A stretch of DNA of 18,143 nucleotides from JAWXCM01 sp034408745 (GTDB taxonomy: Bacteria; Acidobacteriota; Terriglobia; Bryobacterales; Bryobacteraceae). A program made the translations under genes and the position numbers. Shown in pieces: positions 5,587 to 12,485 of the stretch (position 1 is the first letter of the stretch; the number at the start of each line of letters is the position of its first letter). Under the pieces are notes generated by a model. It did not search any database. It was not told where the DNA came from and saw only the letters and a program-made list of their open reading frames with translations. The DNA is taken from assembly GCA_034408745.1 (NCBI GenBank), contig JAWXCM010000312.1:1-18143 (forward strand). Reading direction: 5' to 3'.

Positions 5587-7190
5587 GCAATCTCAATCCC
5601 CTGTTCCGTAATCCATCGCTGAAAATCTGCCAGCCGCTTCGAATCGGCACGGATGGCCCGTGGCCGCACGCCCAAACTTACTGCCCTGGCAGCCAGACAT
5701 CCCGCCGCTTCGCCAGCACTCCACTCCACCGGATGTAATCGATAACACCCGTTGGTTATATGAGTTACGCCTATATTCTTCGAGCATGGGATGAGGTTTT
5801 CCACTCTTCTCGGAATTAGAGCTCCCATGGGAATTTGAAAGGGCTGCGATCCCACATCCACATAGTTGTCGCCACCGGAACTAGGATGTAAATCAATACG
5901 ATAGCTGCCAACACCTACAGAATCACTGAAGGTTTCAGCGGTATCTTTACGAAGAGCCGAGGCTACATGCTGCTCGACGACGGTGAACTCAGCCCGAATC
6001 CGTCGCGACTCCCTGACATATGGATACTTTGCCAGACCGTCCTCCGTCCCGGTCTGATCCGGACGAAGTCGCAGCCCCGGAAACCCAGCGTCCGTCTGCA
6101 TCCAGTACAGCAGCGAAAGCGACAACTGCTTCGCCCGTCGCAAATGCCGAGCCGATTCCTCCTCAGAAACCTCCACCAGGTTTCCGAGCCAGTAGTCATT
6201 CTGCGGCCAGTTCACAAGCGAGATATCGCTGGTGTACGACCCCGCCGCAAACTGCTCCCGAGCCGCGATCCGACGGTACATCCACAGGTTCAGACTCCCG
6301 TCCGCAGTCTTATAAGGAGGCACCGGATTGAAACCCAGCGCCCGACGCTCCAGCGTGACCGGGTTCGACATCGACCAGCTCAGCAGCTTGCCCGGCCAGG
6401 CGGGTTTCAGCTTAGGTACGTAGTCCCGCCAGAAGTTGTACTCCTCCGGCTTGTCGATGACGTGGTTCTCACCCGGGTGGTGCGACATCGCAAAGCACAC
6501 CGTAAACGACTGCACGTTGGCCGGTTGCGCTTCGGCCGGTGCGTGCGGCTCGCCGGTCTCTTTCTGCGATTCGAAGCCTGTGACGTACTCGGTCTTCGTC
6601 AGCGGGAGCAGATCCCCCTGCTCGGTCGCGTCGAGAAAGTACTTCGCCGAAATCGTCCGAGACAGCCCGGTCCGAGAACTCCGAACCGTCACGCCGCGAA
6701 CTACATCCCGCTCGACATCAGCCGCAACGGGTTTGTGCTCCAGCAGGACCGTCAACCGGCCCGCACCGACCCAGGGCGACAGCATCTCCTCCAGGACCGC
6801 GAGTGAAACCCGCGGCTCGTGGGTTAGTTTCGAAACGGACCCACCGCCCGGGTTGAACAGTTCCCGTCCCCGCACCTCGGGGGTAAGCGGGAAATTGCGC
6901 CGGTAGTAATCCCGAACATTGTTCCGGTATCGGCGGTAGAGCACCGTCGAACCGAACTGCTCGATCCACGGGTGTTCGTCCGGAGGCACCGCCTGTGAGG
7001 TCAACTGTCCGCCGACCCAGTCCGTTTCTTCCGTCAGCACCACCCGCATCCCGTTCCGGCAGGCTGCCAGAGCCGCTGCACATCCGCCGACCCCACCTCC
7101 GATGATCGCGACATCGCAAGTCATTTCCCGACCCGCCGCCGCCACCAGCGGAGCAGCGAGCAGCTGTAAAAAGGTTCGTCGTCCTGTCAT
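5562..7190 (-). CDS. Tat-exported FAD-dependent oxidoreductase (PF12831-like)
   Basis: ATG 7190 is chosen because it overlaps the ROK stop (ATGA) and opens a twin-arginine signal: MTGRRTFLQLLAAPLVAAAG. The upstream extension of the frame lies within the ROK gene. The mature part begins with the dinucleotide-binding fold CDVAIIGGGVGGCAAALAAC (GGGVGG at residues 31-36) and TEETDWVGGQL. It ends with GALIPRRVENLIPCSKNIGV, THITNGCYRLHPVEWSAGEA and AGCLAAR, the closing FAD-contact region of this family. At 542 residues it is full length. Members occur in sugar-degradation clusters of Acidobacteriota and Planctomycetota and are thought to oxidise an exported carbohydrate or alcohol; the substrate here is unknown. 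Sulfatase and ROK kinase genes lie directly upstream in the same operon. Confidence 0.85.
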   Translation of the reverse strand: MTGRRTFLQLLAAPLVAAAGREMTCDVAIIGGGVGGCAAALAACRNGMRVVLTEETDWVGGQLTSQAVPPDEHPWIEQFGSTVLYRRYRNNVRDYYRRNFPLTPEVRGRELFNPGGGSVSKLTHEPRVSLAVLEEMLSPWVGAGRLTVLLEHKPVAADVERDVVRGVTVRSSRTGLSRTISAKYFLDATEQGDLLPLTKTEYVTGFESQKETGEPHAPAEAQPANVQSFTVCFAMSHHPGENHVIDKPEEYNFWRDYVPKLKPAWPGKLLSWSMSNPVTLERRALGFNPVPPYKTADGSLNLWMYRRIAAREQFAAGSYTSDISLVNWPQNDYWLGNLVEVSEEESARHLRRAKQLSLSLLYWMQTDAGFPGLRLRPDQTGTEDGLAKYPYVRESRRIRAEFTVVEQHVASALRKDTAETFSDSVGVGSYRIDLHPSSGGDNYVDVGSQPFQIPMGALIPRRVENLIPCSKNIGVTHITNGCYRLHPVEWSAGEAAGCLAARAVSLGVRPRAIRADSKRLADFQRWITEQGIEIAWPRLTPR

Positions 7191-8050
7191 AGCACCACCG
7201 ATGCCGCTCCCAAAATCCCGCACTGATCCACAAACGCCGCCTTCACAATCGGCGTGCCCGACGCAAACTGGTTGATCGTCCACCGAGGCATTTTGGCTCG
7301 AAGCGCTGCAAACAGCGGCTCGCCGATCCGCGTCATCCCGCCCCCGACCACAATCACGTCCGGATCCAGCAGACTAACGACGCTCCCGAGCCACGCCCCG
7401 AGCATCGTCGTCACTTCCTCGAACTGCTCCGCCGTGAGCGCCGCCGGATCCTGGCCCCGCCGCAGGATCGCCGATCCCGAGGCCAGAGCCTCAATGCAAC
7501 CCGGCACGCCGCAGATGCAAATCGACGAGCTGCGGTAGTCGATCGTCACGTGCCCGCCTTCCGCCGCGGCACCATTTCGACCGTGGTAGATCTTCCCGTC
7601 GAGAATGATGCCGGCGCCGACACCGGTGCTGAGGGTGACATAGAACACGTTCGAGTACCCCCGGCCCGCGCCGAACAGAGCCTCGGCCAGACCCGCCGCG
7701 TTCGCGTCGTTTTCCACCCGACACATCATGCCATACCGGCCCGCGACCAACTCCGCGAGAGGCACGTTGACCCATCCCGGCAGGTTGGGCGGGTTAATCA
7801 CAACCCCGGTCTTCGGATTCAGCGGGCCCGGCGCGCAAATACCAATCGAAGCCAAATCCTGCGCGCCGAGGCAGGCGTCGATCGCCTGACAGACCTGCCC
7901 GAAAGAAACGTCGAAGCCTTCAGCCGCCCGGGTGGGGACCACAACCGCTTCGCCGATGACCTCCAGCCCGTTCGCACCTTGCGACACCACGGCTGCCGCC
8001 ACCTTTGTCCCGCCGATGTCGACTCCAATCACCCGACTGTTGCCGCCCAT
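7187..8050 (-). CDS. ROK-family sugar kinase (glucokinase-like)
   Basis: The 287-residue protein has the phosphate-binding motif IGVDIGGTKVAAAV (DIGGTK at residues 11-16), the sugar-binding ENDANAA, the second phosphate loop VTLSTGVGAGII, and the ROK zinc signature EGGHVTID followed by CICGVPGCIEALASG. VIVVGGGM closes the ATPase fold. It phosphorylates a hexose, such as glucose, N-acetylglucosamine or another aldohexose, with ATP in the cytoplasm. There is no N-terminal DNA-binding domain, so it is an enzyme and not a ROK repressor. Its ATG overlaps the sulfatase stop by one base (TAATG), and its own TGA overlaps the next ATG (ATGA). That coupling suggests it acts on a sugar released from a sulfated substrate. 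Confidence 0.9.
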   Translation of the reverse strand: MGGNSRVIGVDIGGTKVAAAVVSQGANGLEVIGEAVVVPTRAAEGFDVSFGQVCQAIDACLGAQDLASIGICAPGPLNPKTGVVINPPNLPGWVNVPLAELVAGRYGMMCRVENDANAAGLAEALFGAGRGYSNVFYVTLSTGVGAGIILDGKIYHGRNGAAAEGGHVTIDYRSSSICICGVPGCIEALASGSAILRRGQDPAALTAEQFEEVTTMLGAWLGSVVSLLDPDVIVVGGGMTRIGEPLFAALRAKMPRWTINQFASGTPIVKAAFVDQCGILGAASVVL

Positions 8051-9525
8051 TACCGCCGAGTCCGGCCAGCCTTCCGAGCCCCGTCCAGCATTCCTTCCAG
8101 CTCCCGGACTTTGGCAGGATTCGCCTCAGCCAGGTCCTTCGTCTCGGCCAGATCAGCTACCAGGTCGTATAACTCCGGTTTCTGCTTCAGATTATTAGCC
8201 GCGATCAGTTTCCACCGCCCTGCCCGAATGCCAATCTTGCTGGACTGTTCAATCAGCATCTCCCTGCCCGCCGGCGACTCGCCAAGCAGTGCTGGGAGGA
8301 CATCGAAGCTGTCCGGCGCGGCATCGGCAGAAAGCGTCTGGCCGGTGAGCGTTGCGAAACTGGCCAGCAGATCGATCTGGCTCACCAGGGCATCGGACTT
8401 CCCTGCCTTCACCTTCGCTGGCCACCGAACCAGGAATGGCACCCGGGTCCCACCTTCATACGGGCTGTACTTGCCACCCTGGAGCGCACCCGACGGCGTG
8501 TGCCCGTTCAGATCCGGGATCGCGCCATCGGCATACCCATCGTCGAGCACCGCACCGTTGTCGCTGCTCACCACAATCAGGGTGTCCTGGGTCAAGCCGT
8601 TCCGATCCAGCGCCTTCATCAACTCGCCGACCGACCAGTCGAACTGCTGAATCGCGTCGCACCGAGTTCCGCACTGACTGGTTTTCACGAAGCGTTTGTG
8701 GGGCACCCGAGGCACGTGAATATCGTGGGTCGCGAAGTACAGGAAGAATGGCTTCGTTTTGTTTTTGTCTATGAAGGCGGTGGCCTTGCCGGTGATGGTG
8801 TCGGCGATGTCCTCGTCCACCCAGCGCGCCGCGTTGCCCCCACTCATGTAGCCGATCCGGCTGATGCCGTTCACGATGGTGAAGTCGTGTCCGTGCGTGA
8901 GCTTCATTTTGAGAAGCTCGGGGTGCTCTTTGCCAGTGGGATCGGTCCCGATGCGGTCCTGATAATTGACCTCGATGGGGTCCTTTGGATCCAGCCCGAC
9001 CACCTTGCCGTTCTCCATGAACACGCACGGGGTGCGGTCGCCAGTGGCGGGAATGATGAAGTGGTAGTCGAAACCAACCTCGCGAGGCCCGGGCGAGACC
9101 TCTTTGTTCCAGTCGATCTTCCTGTCGCCAAGCCCCAGGTGCCACTTGCCGACGCAACCCGTGGTGTAGCCCGCCTTCTGCATAAGCTGCGGAAGCGTGG
9201 TGCGTTTGGTGTCGATGACCAGGTTGGCGTCGCCGGGCAGGATGTTGGTGCCCTTCTTGCGCCAGGCATACTCGCCGGTCATCAGCGAGTATCGAGTCGG
9301 AGTGCACGTGGCAGCGCCCGAGTGCCCATCGGTGAACCGGATGCCCTGCGACGCCAGACGGTCCAGACTGGGGGTCTTGACCTTCGTGGCGCCGTAGCAG
9401 CCCAGATCGCCATAGCCGATATCATCGGCCAGAATTACGACAATGTTGCGCGGTTTGGCTACTGCCCCGCGAAGTGGCATCGCGGCGGCAGCGCCCGCGA
9501 GCCGCAGAAAAGAGCGTCTTTGCAT
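8050..9525 (-). CDS. Tat-exported sulfatase (formylglycine-dependent, arylsulfatase family)
   Basis: ATG 9525 is chosen because it opens a twin-arginine signal, MQRRSFLRLAGAAAA; the longer frame reaches into blaR. Core motifs are NIVVILADDIGYGDLGCYG (metal-binding Asp34-Asp35), TPSLDRLASQGIRFTDGHS, and the active-site CTPTR with Cys74, the residue converted to formylglycine. Downstream are GYTTGCVGKWHLG, DTLIVVSSDNGA (metal-binding DN) and YEGGTRVPFLVRWP. The enzyme is 491 residues, normal for the family. It hydrolyses a sulfate ester in the periplasm, with calcium. The substrate cannot be read from the sequence, but a sugar kinase and an FAD oxidoreductase in the same operon suggest a carbohydrate sulfate. 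Conversion of Cys74 needs a maturation enzyme encoded elsewhere. TATACA (9537-9542, reverse) could be a -10 box for a second, near-leaderless start. Confidence 0.92.
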   Translation of the reverse strand: MQRRSFLRLAGAAAAMPLRGAVAKPRNIVVILADDIGYGDLGCYGATKVKTPSLDRLASQGIRFTDGHSGAATCTPTRYSLMTGEYAWRKKGTNILPGDANLVIDTKRTTLPQLMQKAGYTTGCVGKWHLGLGDRKIDWNKEVSPGPREVGFDYHFIIPATGDRTPCVFMENGKVVGLDPKDPIEVNYQDRIGTDPTGKEHPELLKMKLTHGHDFTIVNGISRIGYMSGGNAARWVDEDIADTITGKATAFIDKNKTKPFFLYFATHDIHVPRVPHKRFVKTSQCGTRCDAIQQFDWSVGELMKALDRNGLTQDTLIVVSSDNGAVLDDGYADGAIPDLNGHTPSGALQGGKYSPYEGGTRVPFLVRWPAKVKAGKSDALVSQIDLLASFATLTGQTLSADAAPDSFDVLPALLGESPAGREMLIEQSSKIGIRAGRWKLIAANNLKQKPELYDLVADLAETKDLAEANPAKVRELEGMLDGARKAGRTRR

Positions 9526-9550
9526 TGCATACGAATTGTATAAGACGCGC

Positions 9551-11959
9551 TCACTCTTTAACCAGCAGCTTCGACACCACCCCGCGATACTCCGCATCGG
9601 AGCTGATCTTCTCCGCCGCCCGCCGGATATCGGCCCGAACCCCGGGGTCCTCTGCAAATCGCTTTGCAACTTCCTTCAGGACCGAAGCCTTCGAGTGATC
9701 GGACGAGATCGTGCCCGCCACATCCAGCAGGCTCTTCACGGACTCCACCTGGAACCCGTCGTTCGACAGCACGCCGCGCAGGACCCGTTCCTTCTCATCG
9801 TCGGAGTGGATGGACCGCACCGCACGGAAAAACTCCGGAGAATGGGGGCCACCCGCCAGCTTCAACAGCACATTCGCCTTCTCATTATCTGAGCTGATCT
9901 TCTCGGCCGACACCAGCAGTTCCGCCGCCACTCCGTCCTTCGGCGGATCCTGAGCAATGACATTATTCAGCACCTGACCCCGGTCGTGATCCGAATCAAT
10001 CGTCCGTGCCGCCCGCACAATCTCCTGCATCACCTCCGGCTTGCCCGCGCCGAGCTCGGCCAACGCCTTCAGCACCCGAGCCTTGTCGTGACTGCCCGCA
10101 ATGCTCCCTGCCGCCTGCAGGTACTCGGTGCGCAGCGCAGTGGCTTCGGGTTTTGCGGCGCCATTCAACAGCGCCGGAGTCCGCAGCAACTCCGCCTTGT
10201 CGTGATCGGAACTGATACCGATCGCCGCCTTCGATACCAGCGTCAGCAGCGCCACATCGTCCTCCCGCTCTGCCACAACCCGGGTCAACACGCGCCGCTT
10301 ATCGTGGTCGGACTGGATCGTCTTCACAGCATCGAAGTAAGCAACCCGGCCCTCCTCGACCGTCGCTTTGTCCATCACTGCCAGCAGCAGTTCCGCCTTG
10401 TCATGATCCGACCCGAGCTTGCCTGCACGGCTCACCACTCGCCGCAGATCCTCGCCGACCAGTCTGGCTCCGTCGATGACCGCCGCCAGATACCTGCGCC
10501 GCACGTGGTCGCTCTGGACCCGGTCCAGCTCATTGAGGAAGCCTGCTACACCCTTCTTGTCATGAATGGCCAGCGCACGCTCTTCCGCGTTCGACCCGGA
10601 TTCCCGAATCACCCATGCCAGCGTAGCCGCGCTCCACTCGCGACCCCGCGCGTCCCACGGAACCTGGCGGCCATCCACCAGGTACTTCGTCTGCACGGCA
10701 CCGCCGGGCCCGTCTGCCGAAAACTCCATCTCCCGCCGAGTCCACCCGCTCTCACGAACCCGTGCCCAGCCGTTCGGCGAAATCGCCTCGATCACCGGCT
10801 CTGTCATGGAGAAATGAACCTCGCCGACACTCTCAAACTCCACCGTCTTGCCGTCCGAACTCCACCGCATCTTCGAATGATTCCCGGCCAGTCCGGCGCC
10901 GAAGGCAAGGAACTCCGGCATGCGCACAACTTCACTCAGCGCTCCGAAGATACACAGCGCCACCACGGCAACCGTCATGCCCGAAACGCGCGGCACGGAG
11001 TTTCGCGCGCCATCGAACAGGGTCTCAATGCGCTGGAAAATCTGGCGTTTGCGGAACACCGCTCCGCTGGCCAACACGGGGCCACTCCGCCAGGGAGCCA
11101 GTTCCAGAACCTTCGCCAGCGACCGCGCGTAAGGCTTCGCCGCGCCGCTCACCGCCACAACCTGGTCATCGCACGCCAGTTCGCGCTGAAACTCGAGTTC
11201 CGCGCAGATCCAGTGCACGGCAGGATGGAAGAAATAGACGGCCTGAATGAGGCGCTCGGCCAGATTGGTCCAGTCATCCCCACGGCGGATGTGAGCCAGT
11301 TCATGCAGTCCGAGATGGTCGAACTCCTCCACCGTCAGGCGCAGCAGAAGCGACTCGGGCATCAGAATCGCGGGCTTCAGGAAACCGACAGCCATGGGAG
11401 AGCAGGCACGTCGCGACACCAGCAACCGTACGGGACGGGCGGTCGGGATCTGTTCGCGCCACACTGCGAATCGGGCCATTGCTTCTGGCGGAGCCTCGAT
11501 CACGTTCTTCTTGAGACGCCGAACCCGGAGATAGCTGAACCCGAGCCTGAGCATCAGCAACGCCGAGATAAAGCATCCCAGGAACAGGAAAACAGGGCCT
11601 TCGTCGCCGAGAGGAACCACGAAAAGCCGCATCGGAGTGGCCGCGCTCGCCGGGACCACTGGCGCCGGTGCGCTGGGCACGTCAGGCACAGCGGCAGCGG
11701 CGGCCACCGAAACCGGAGCGGCCATTCGCGGCGCGGCTGGCAGGGTGGCGGCGGAGCGGCCCAGGAATACAAACGGCATTACCGAGACGCCGAGCAAAGT
11801 CACAAACCAAACCGCGTATCGTGTCGAAGCGCTCAGGGGAGGCAGCACGAAGGCGATCAGCAAACGGACGGCAACCGCCAGAACCACACCATATATGACG
11901 CTCTGCGCCAGGGCGGTCCAAATCTGACGAACCACAGCATTGAGGAGGAGGTCTTCCAT
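9551..11959 (-). CDS. BlaR1-type M56 membrane metallopeptidase with a 34-residue repeat domain
   Basis: The 802-residue protein has N-terminal membrane helices (VIYGVVLAVAVRLLIAFVL, YAVWFVTLLGVSVMPFVFLG, FLFLGCFISALLMLRLGF) around a loop rich in Ala and Pro. A cytoplasmic M56 zinc-protease domain follows with LHELAHIRRGDDW (His219, Glu220, His223) and the ELEFQRELACDD segment that supplies the third ligand. A further hydrophobic stretch lies near residue 330. The remainder is not a penicillin-binding domain: residues 481-802 are ten repeats of about 34 residues. In BlaR1/MecR1 systems ligand sensing triggers self-cleavage and then removal of the BlaI repressor. That link is supported here by a BlaI-type gene 7 bases upstream. 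What the repeat domain senses is unknown. Confidence 0.9.
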   Translation of the reverse strand: MEDLLLNAVVRQIWTALAQSVIYGVVLAVAVRLLIAFVLPPLSASTRYAVWFVTLLGVSVMPFVFLGRSAATLPAAPRMAAPVSVAAAAAVPDVPSAPAPVVPASAATPMRLFVVPLGDEGPVFLFLGCFISALLMLRLGFSYLRVRRLKKNVIEAPPEAMARFAVWREQIPTARPVRLLVSRRACSPMAVGFLKPAILMPESLLLRLTVEEFDHLGLHELAHIRRGDDWTNLAERLIQAVYFFHPAVHWICAELEFQRELACDDQVVAVSGAAKPYARSLAKVLELAPWRSGPVLASGAVFRKRQIFQRIETLFDGARNSVPRVSGMTVAVVALCIFGALSEVVRMPEFLAFGAGLAGNHSKMRWSSDGKTVEFESVGEVHFSMTEPVIEAISPNGWARVRESGWTRREMEFSADGPGGAVQTKYLVDGRQVPWDARGREWSAATLAWVIRESGSNAEERALAIHDKKGVAGFLNELDRVQSDHVRRRYLAAVIDGARLVGEDLRRVVSRAGKLGSDHDKAELLLAVMDKATVEEGRVAYFDAVKTIQSDHDKRRVLTRVVAEREDDVALLTLVSKAAIGISSDHDKAELLRTPALLNGAAKPEATALRTEYLQAAGSIAGSHDKARVLKALAELGAGKPEVMQEIVRAARTIDSDHDRGQVLNNVIAQDPPKDGVAAELLVSAEKISSDNEKANVLLKLAGGPHSPEFFRAVRSIHSDDEKERVLRGVLSNDGFQVESVKSLLDVAGTISSDHSKASVLKEVAKRFAEDPGVRADIRRAAEKISSDAEYRGVVSKLLVKE
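9554..10519 (-). repeat. Ten tandem 34-residue repeats in the M56 protein
   Basis: A motif I-SDHDKA-VL--- recurs with its central Asp (or its equivalent) near residues 484, 518, 551, 585, 623, 657, 691, 720, 754 and 788, mostly 34 apart. Examples are LGSDHDKAELLLAVM, IQSDHDKRRVLTRVV and ISSDHSKASVLKEVA. Copies have diverged at the DNA level. The length and helix pattern suggest a solenoid, similar to TPR or HEAT arrays. Confidence 0.85.
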
Positions 11960-11966
11960 TTTGTTT

Positions 11967-12341
11967 TTACTCGCTCTCTTCGATCAGCTTTTTCAGCCGC
12001 CGAAGTTCGGTCTTGCTCAACTGCTCGCGCCGAATGAGGTTCGACACCAGTAATCCGGGCGAATTCCCAAAAAATCGACTGACTAAAGCCTGAATTGCGC
12101 TCTGCTGCGCTTCATCGCGACCCACGAGCGGCCGATAAATGAACGCTTTACCGTCCTTCGTATGCTCCAGATACCCCTTGGTCTCCAGAATTCGAAGCGT
12201 GTTCAGCACCGTCGTATAGGCCAGATCCTTATCCGGCAGTCCCTCCAGGACATCGGCGGCGCTGGCCGAGCCCTTGTCCCAGATCACTTCCATCAGCCGG
12301 AGTTCGGCGTCCGTCAAAATTCCCGACTTCCTGCGAGCCAT
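11967..12341 (-). CDS. BlaI/MecI/CopY-family transcriptional repressor
   Basis: ATG 12341 is preferred to the upstream frame start because GGAG lies 4 bases before it and MARRKSGILTDAELRLMEVI is the usual BlaI start. The 124-residue protein has the winged helix LTDAELRLMEVIWDKGSASA, ADVLEGL, the recognition helix AYTTVLNTLRILETKGYL, and the wing HTKDGKAFIYRPLV. The C-terminal dimerisation helices include LLVSNLIRREQLSKTELRRL. BlaI proteins are inactivated by cleavage in this dimer region (Asn101-Phe102 in Staphylococcus aureus, from memory); Asn101-Leu102 stands at the comparable place here. It should bind DNA as a dimer and repress its own operon until the neighbouring M56 protease is triggered. 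The downstream peptidase gene starts 7 bases after its stop. Confidence 0.93.
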   Translation of the reverse strand: MARRKSGILTDAELRLMEVIWDKGSASAADVLEGLPDKDLAYTTVLNTLRILETKGYLEHTKDGKAFIYRPLVGRDEAQQSAIQALVSRFFGNSPGLLVSNLIRREQLSKTELRRLKKLIEESE

Positions 12342-12388
12342 GCGTCTCCAAACGTCAACTTCTAAAGAATCAAAACTTGCCTGCACTC

Positions 12389-12418
12389 ATGTTTACATCA
12401 CACTGCCGACCCTGTCAA
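12389..12418 (-). promoter_or_regulatory. blaI operon promoter with inverted repeat
   Basis: On the reverse strand a perfect TTGACA (12413-12418) is followed by 17 bases and TAAACA (12390-12395), a weak -10. ATGT-AA-ACAT (12389-12398 on the forward strand as ATGTTTACAT) overlaps the -10 box and resembles the short ACA/TGT inverted repeats bound by BlaI/CopY repressors. A TTGACG closer to the start (near 12355) is too near the ATG to serve. Confidence 0.5.
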
Positions 12419-12420
12419 AC

Positions 12421-12464
12421 AAAAAAGAGCTGGCCCTCTCCGAACGGAGAAAACCAGCTCTTTT
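12421..12464 (-). terminator. Intrinsic terminator of the Oar-like receptor gene
   Basis: On the reverse strand AAAAGAGCTGG pairs with CCAGCTCTTTT over 11 bp, with a smaller CTCC/GGAG stem inside the loop. The T-run after the second arm is six bases. It lies 21 bases beyond the receptor stop and directly ahead of the blaI promoter, so it insulates the two units. The symmetric A and T ends would let it work in both directions. Confidence 0.88.
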
Positions 12465-12485
12465 ACCAAACGAACCCAGATCCGA

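Noticed and set aside
5967..6806. Forward frame of 279 codons opposite the FAD oxidoreductase
   Set aside because: Pro/Arg/Gln-rich composition typical of an antisense frame; the FAD-binding protein is on the other strand.
7550..9543. Long forward-strand frames (7550-8650, 8500-9543) opposite the ROK and sulfatase genes
   Set aside because: The reverse strand shows complete ROK and sulfatase motifs; the forward frames have no family signature.
9986..12037. Forward-strand open frame of 683 codons opposite the M56 gene
   Set aside because: It is rich in Arg, His and Gln with no recognisable motif, while the reverse frame has the M56 active site and the ten repeats. It is an antisense shadow of GC-rich coding DNA.
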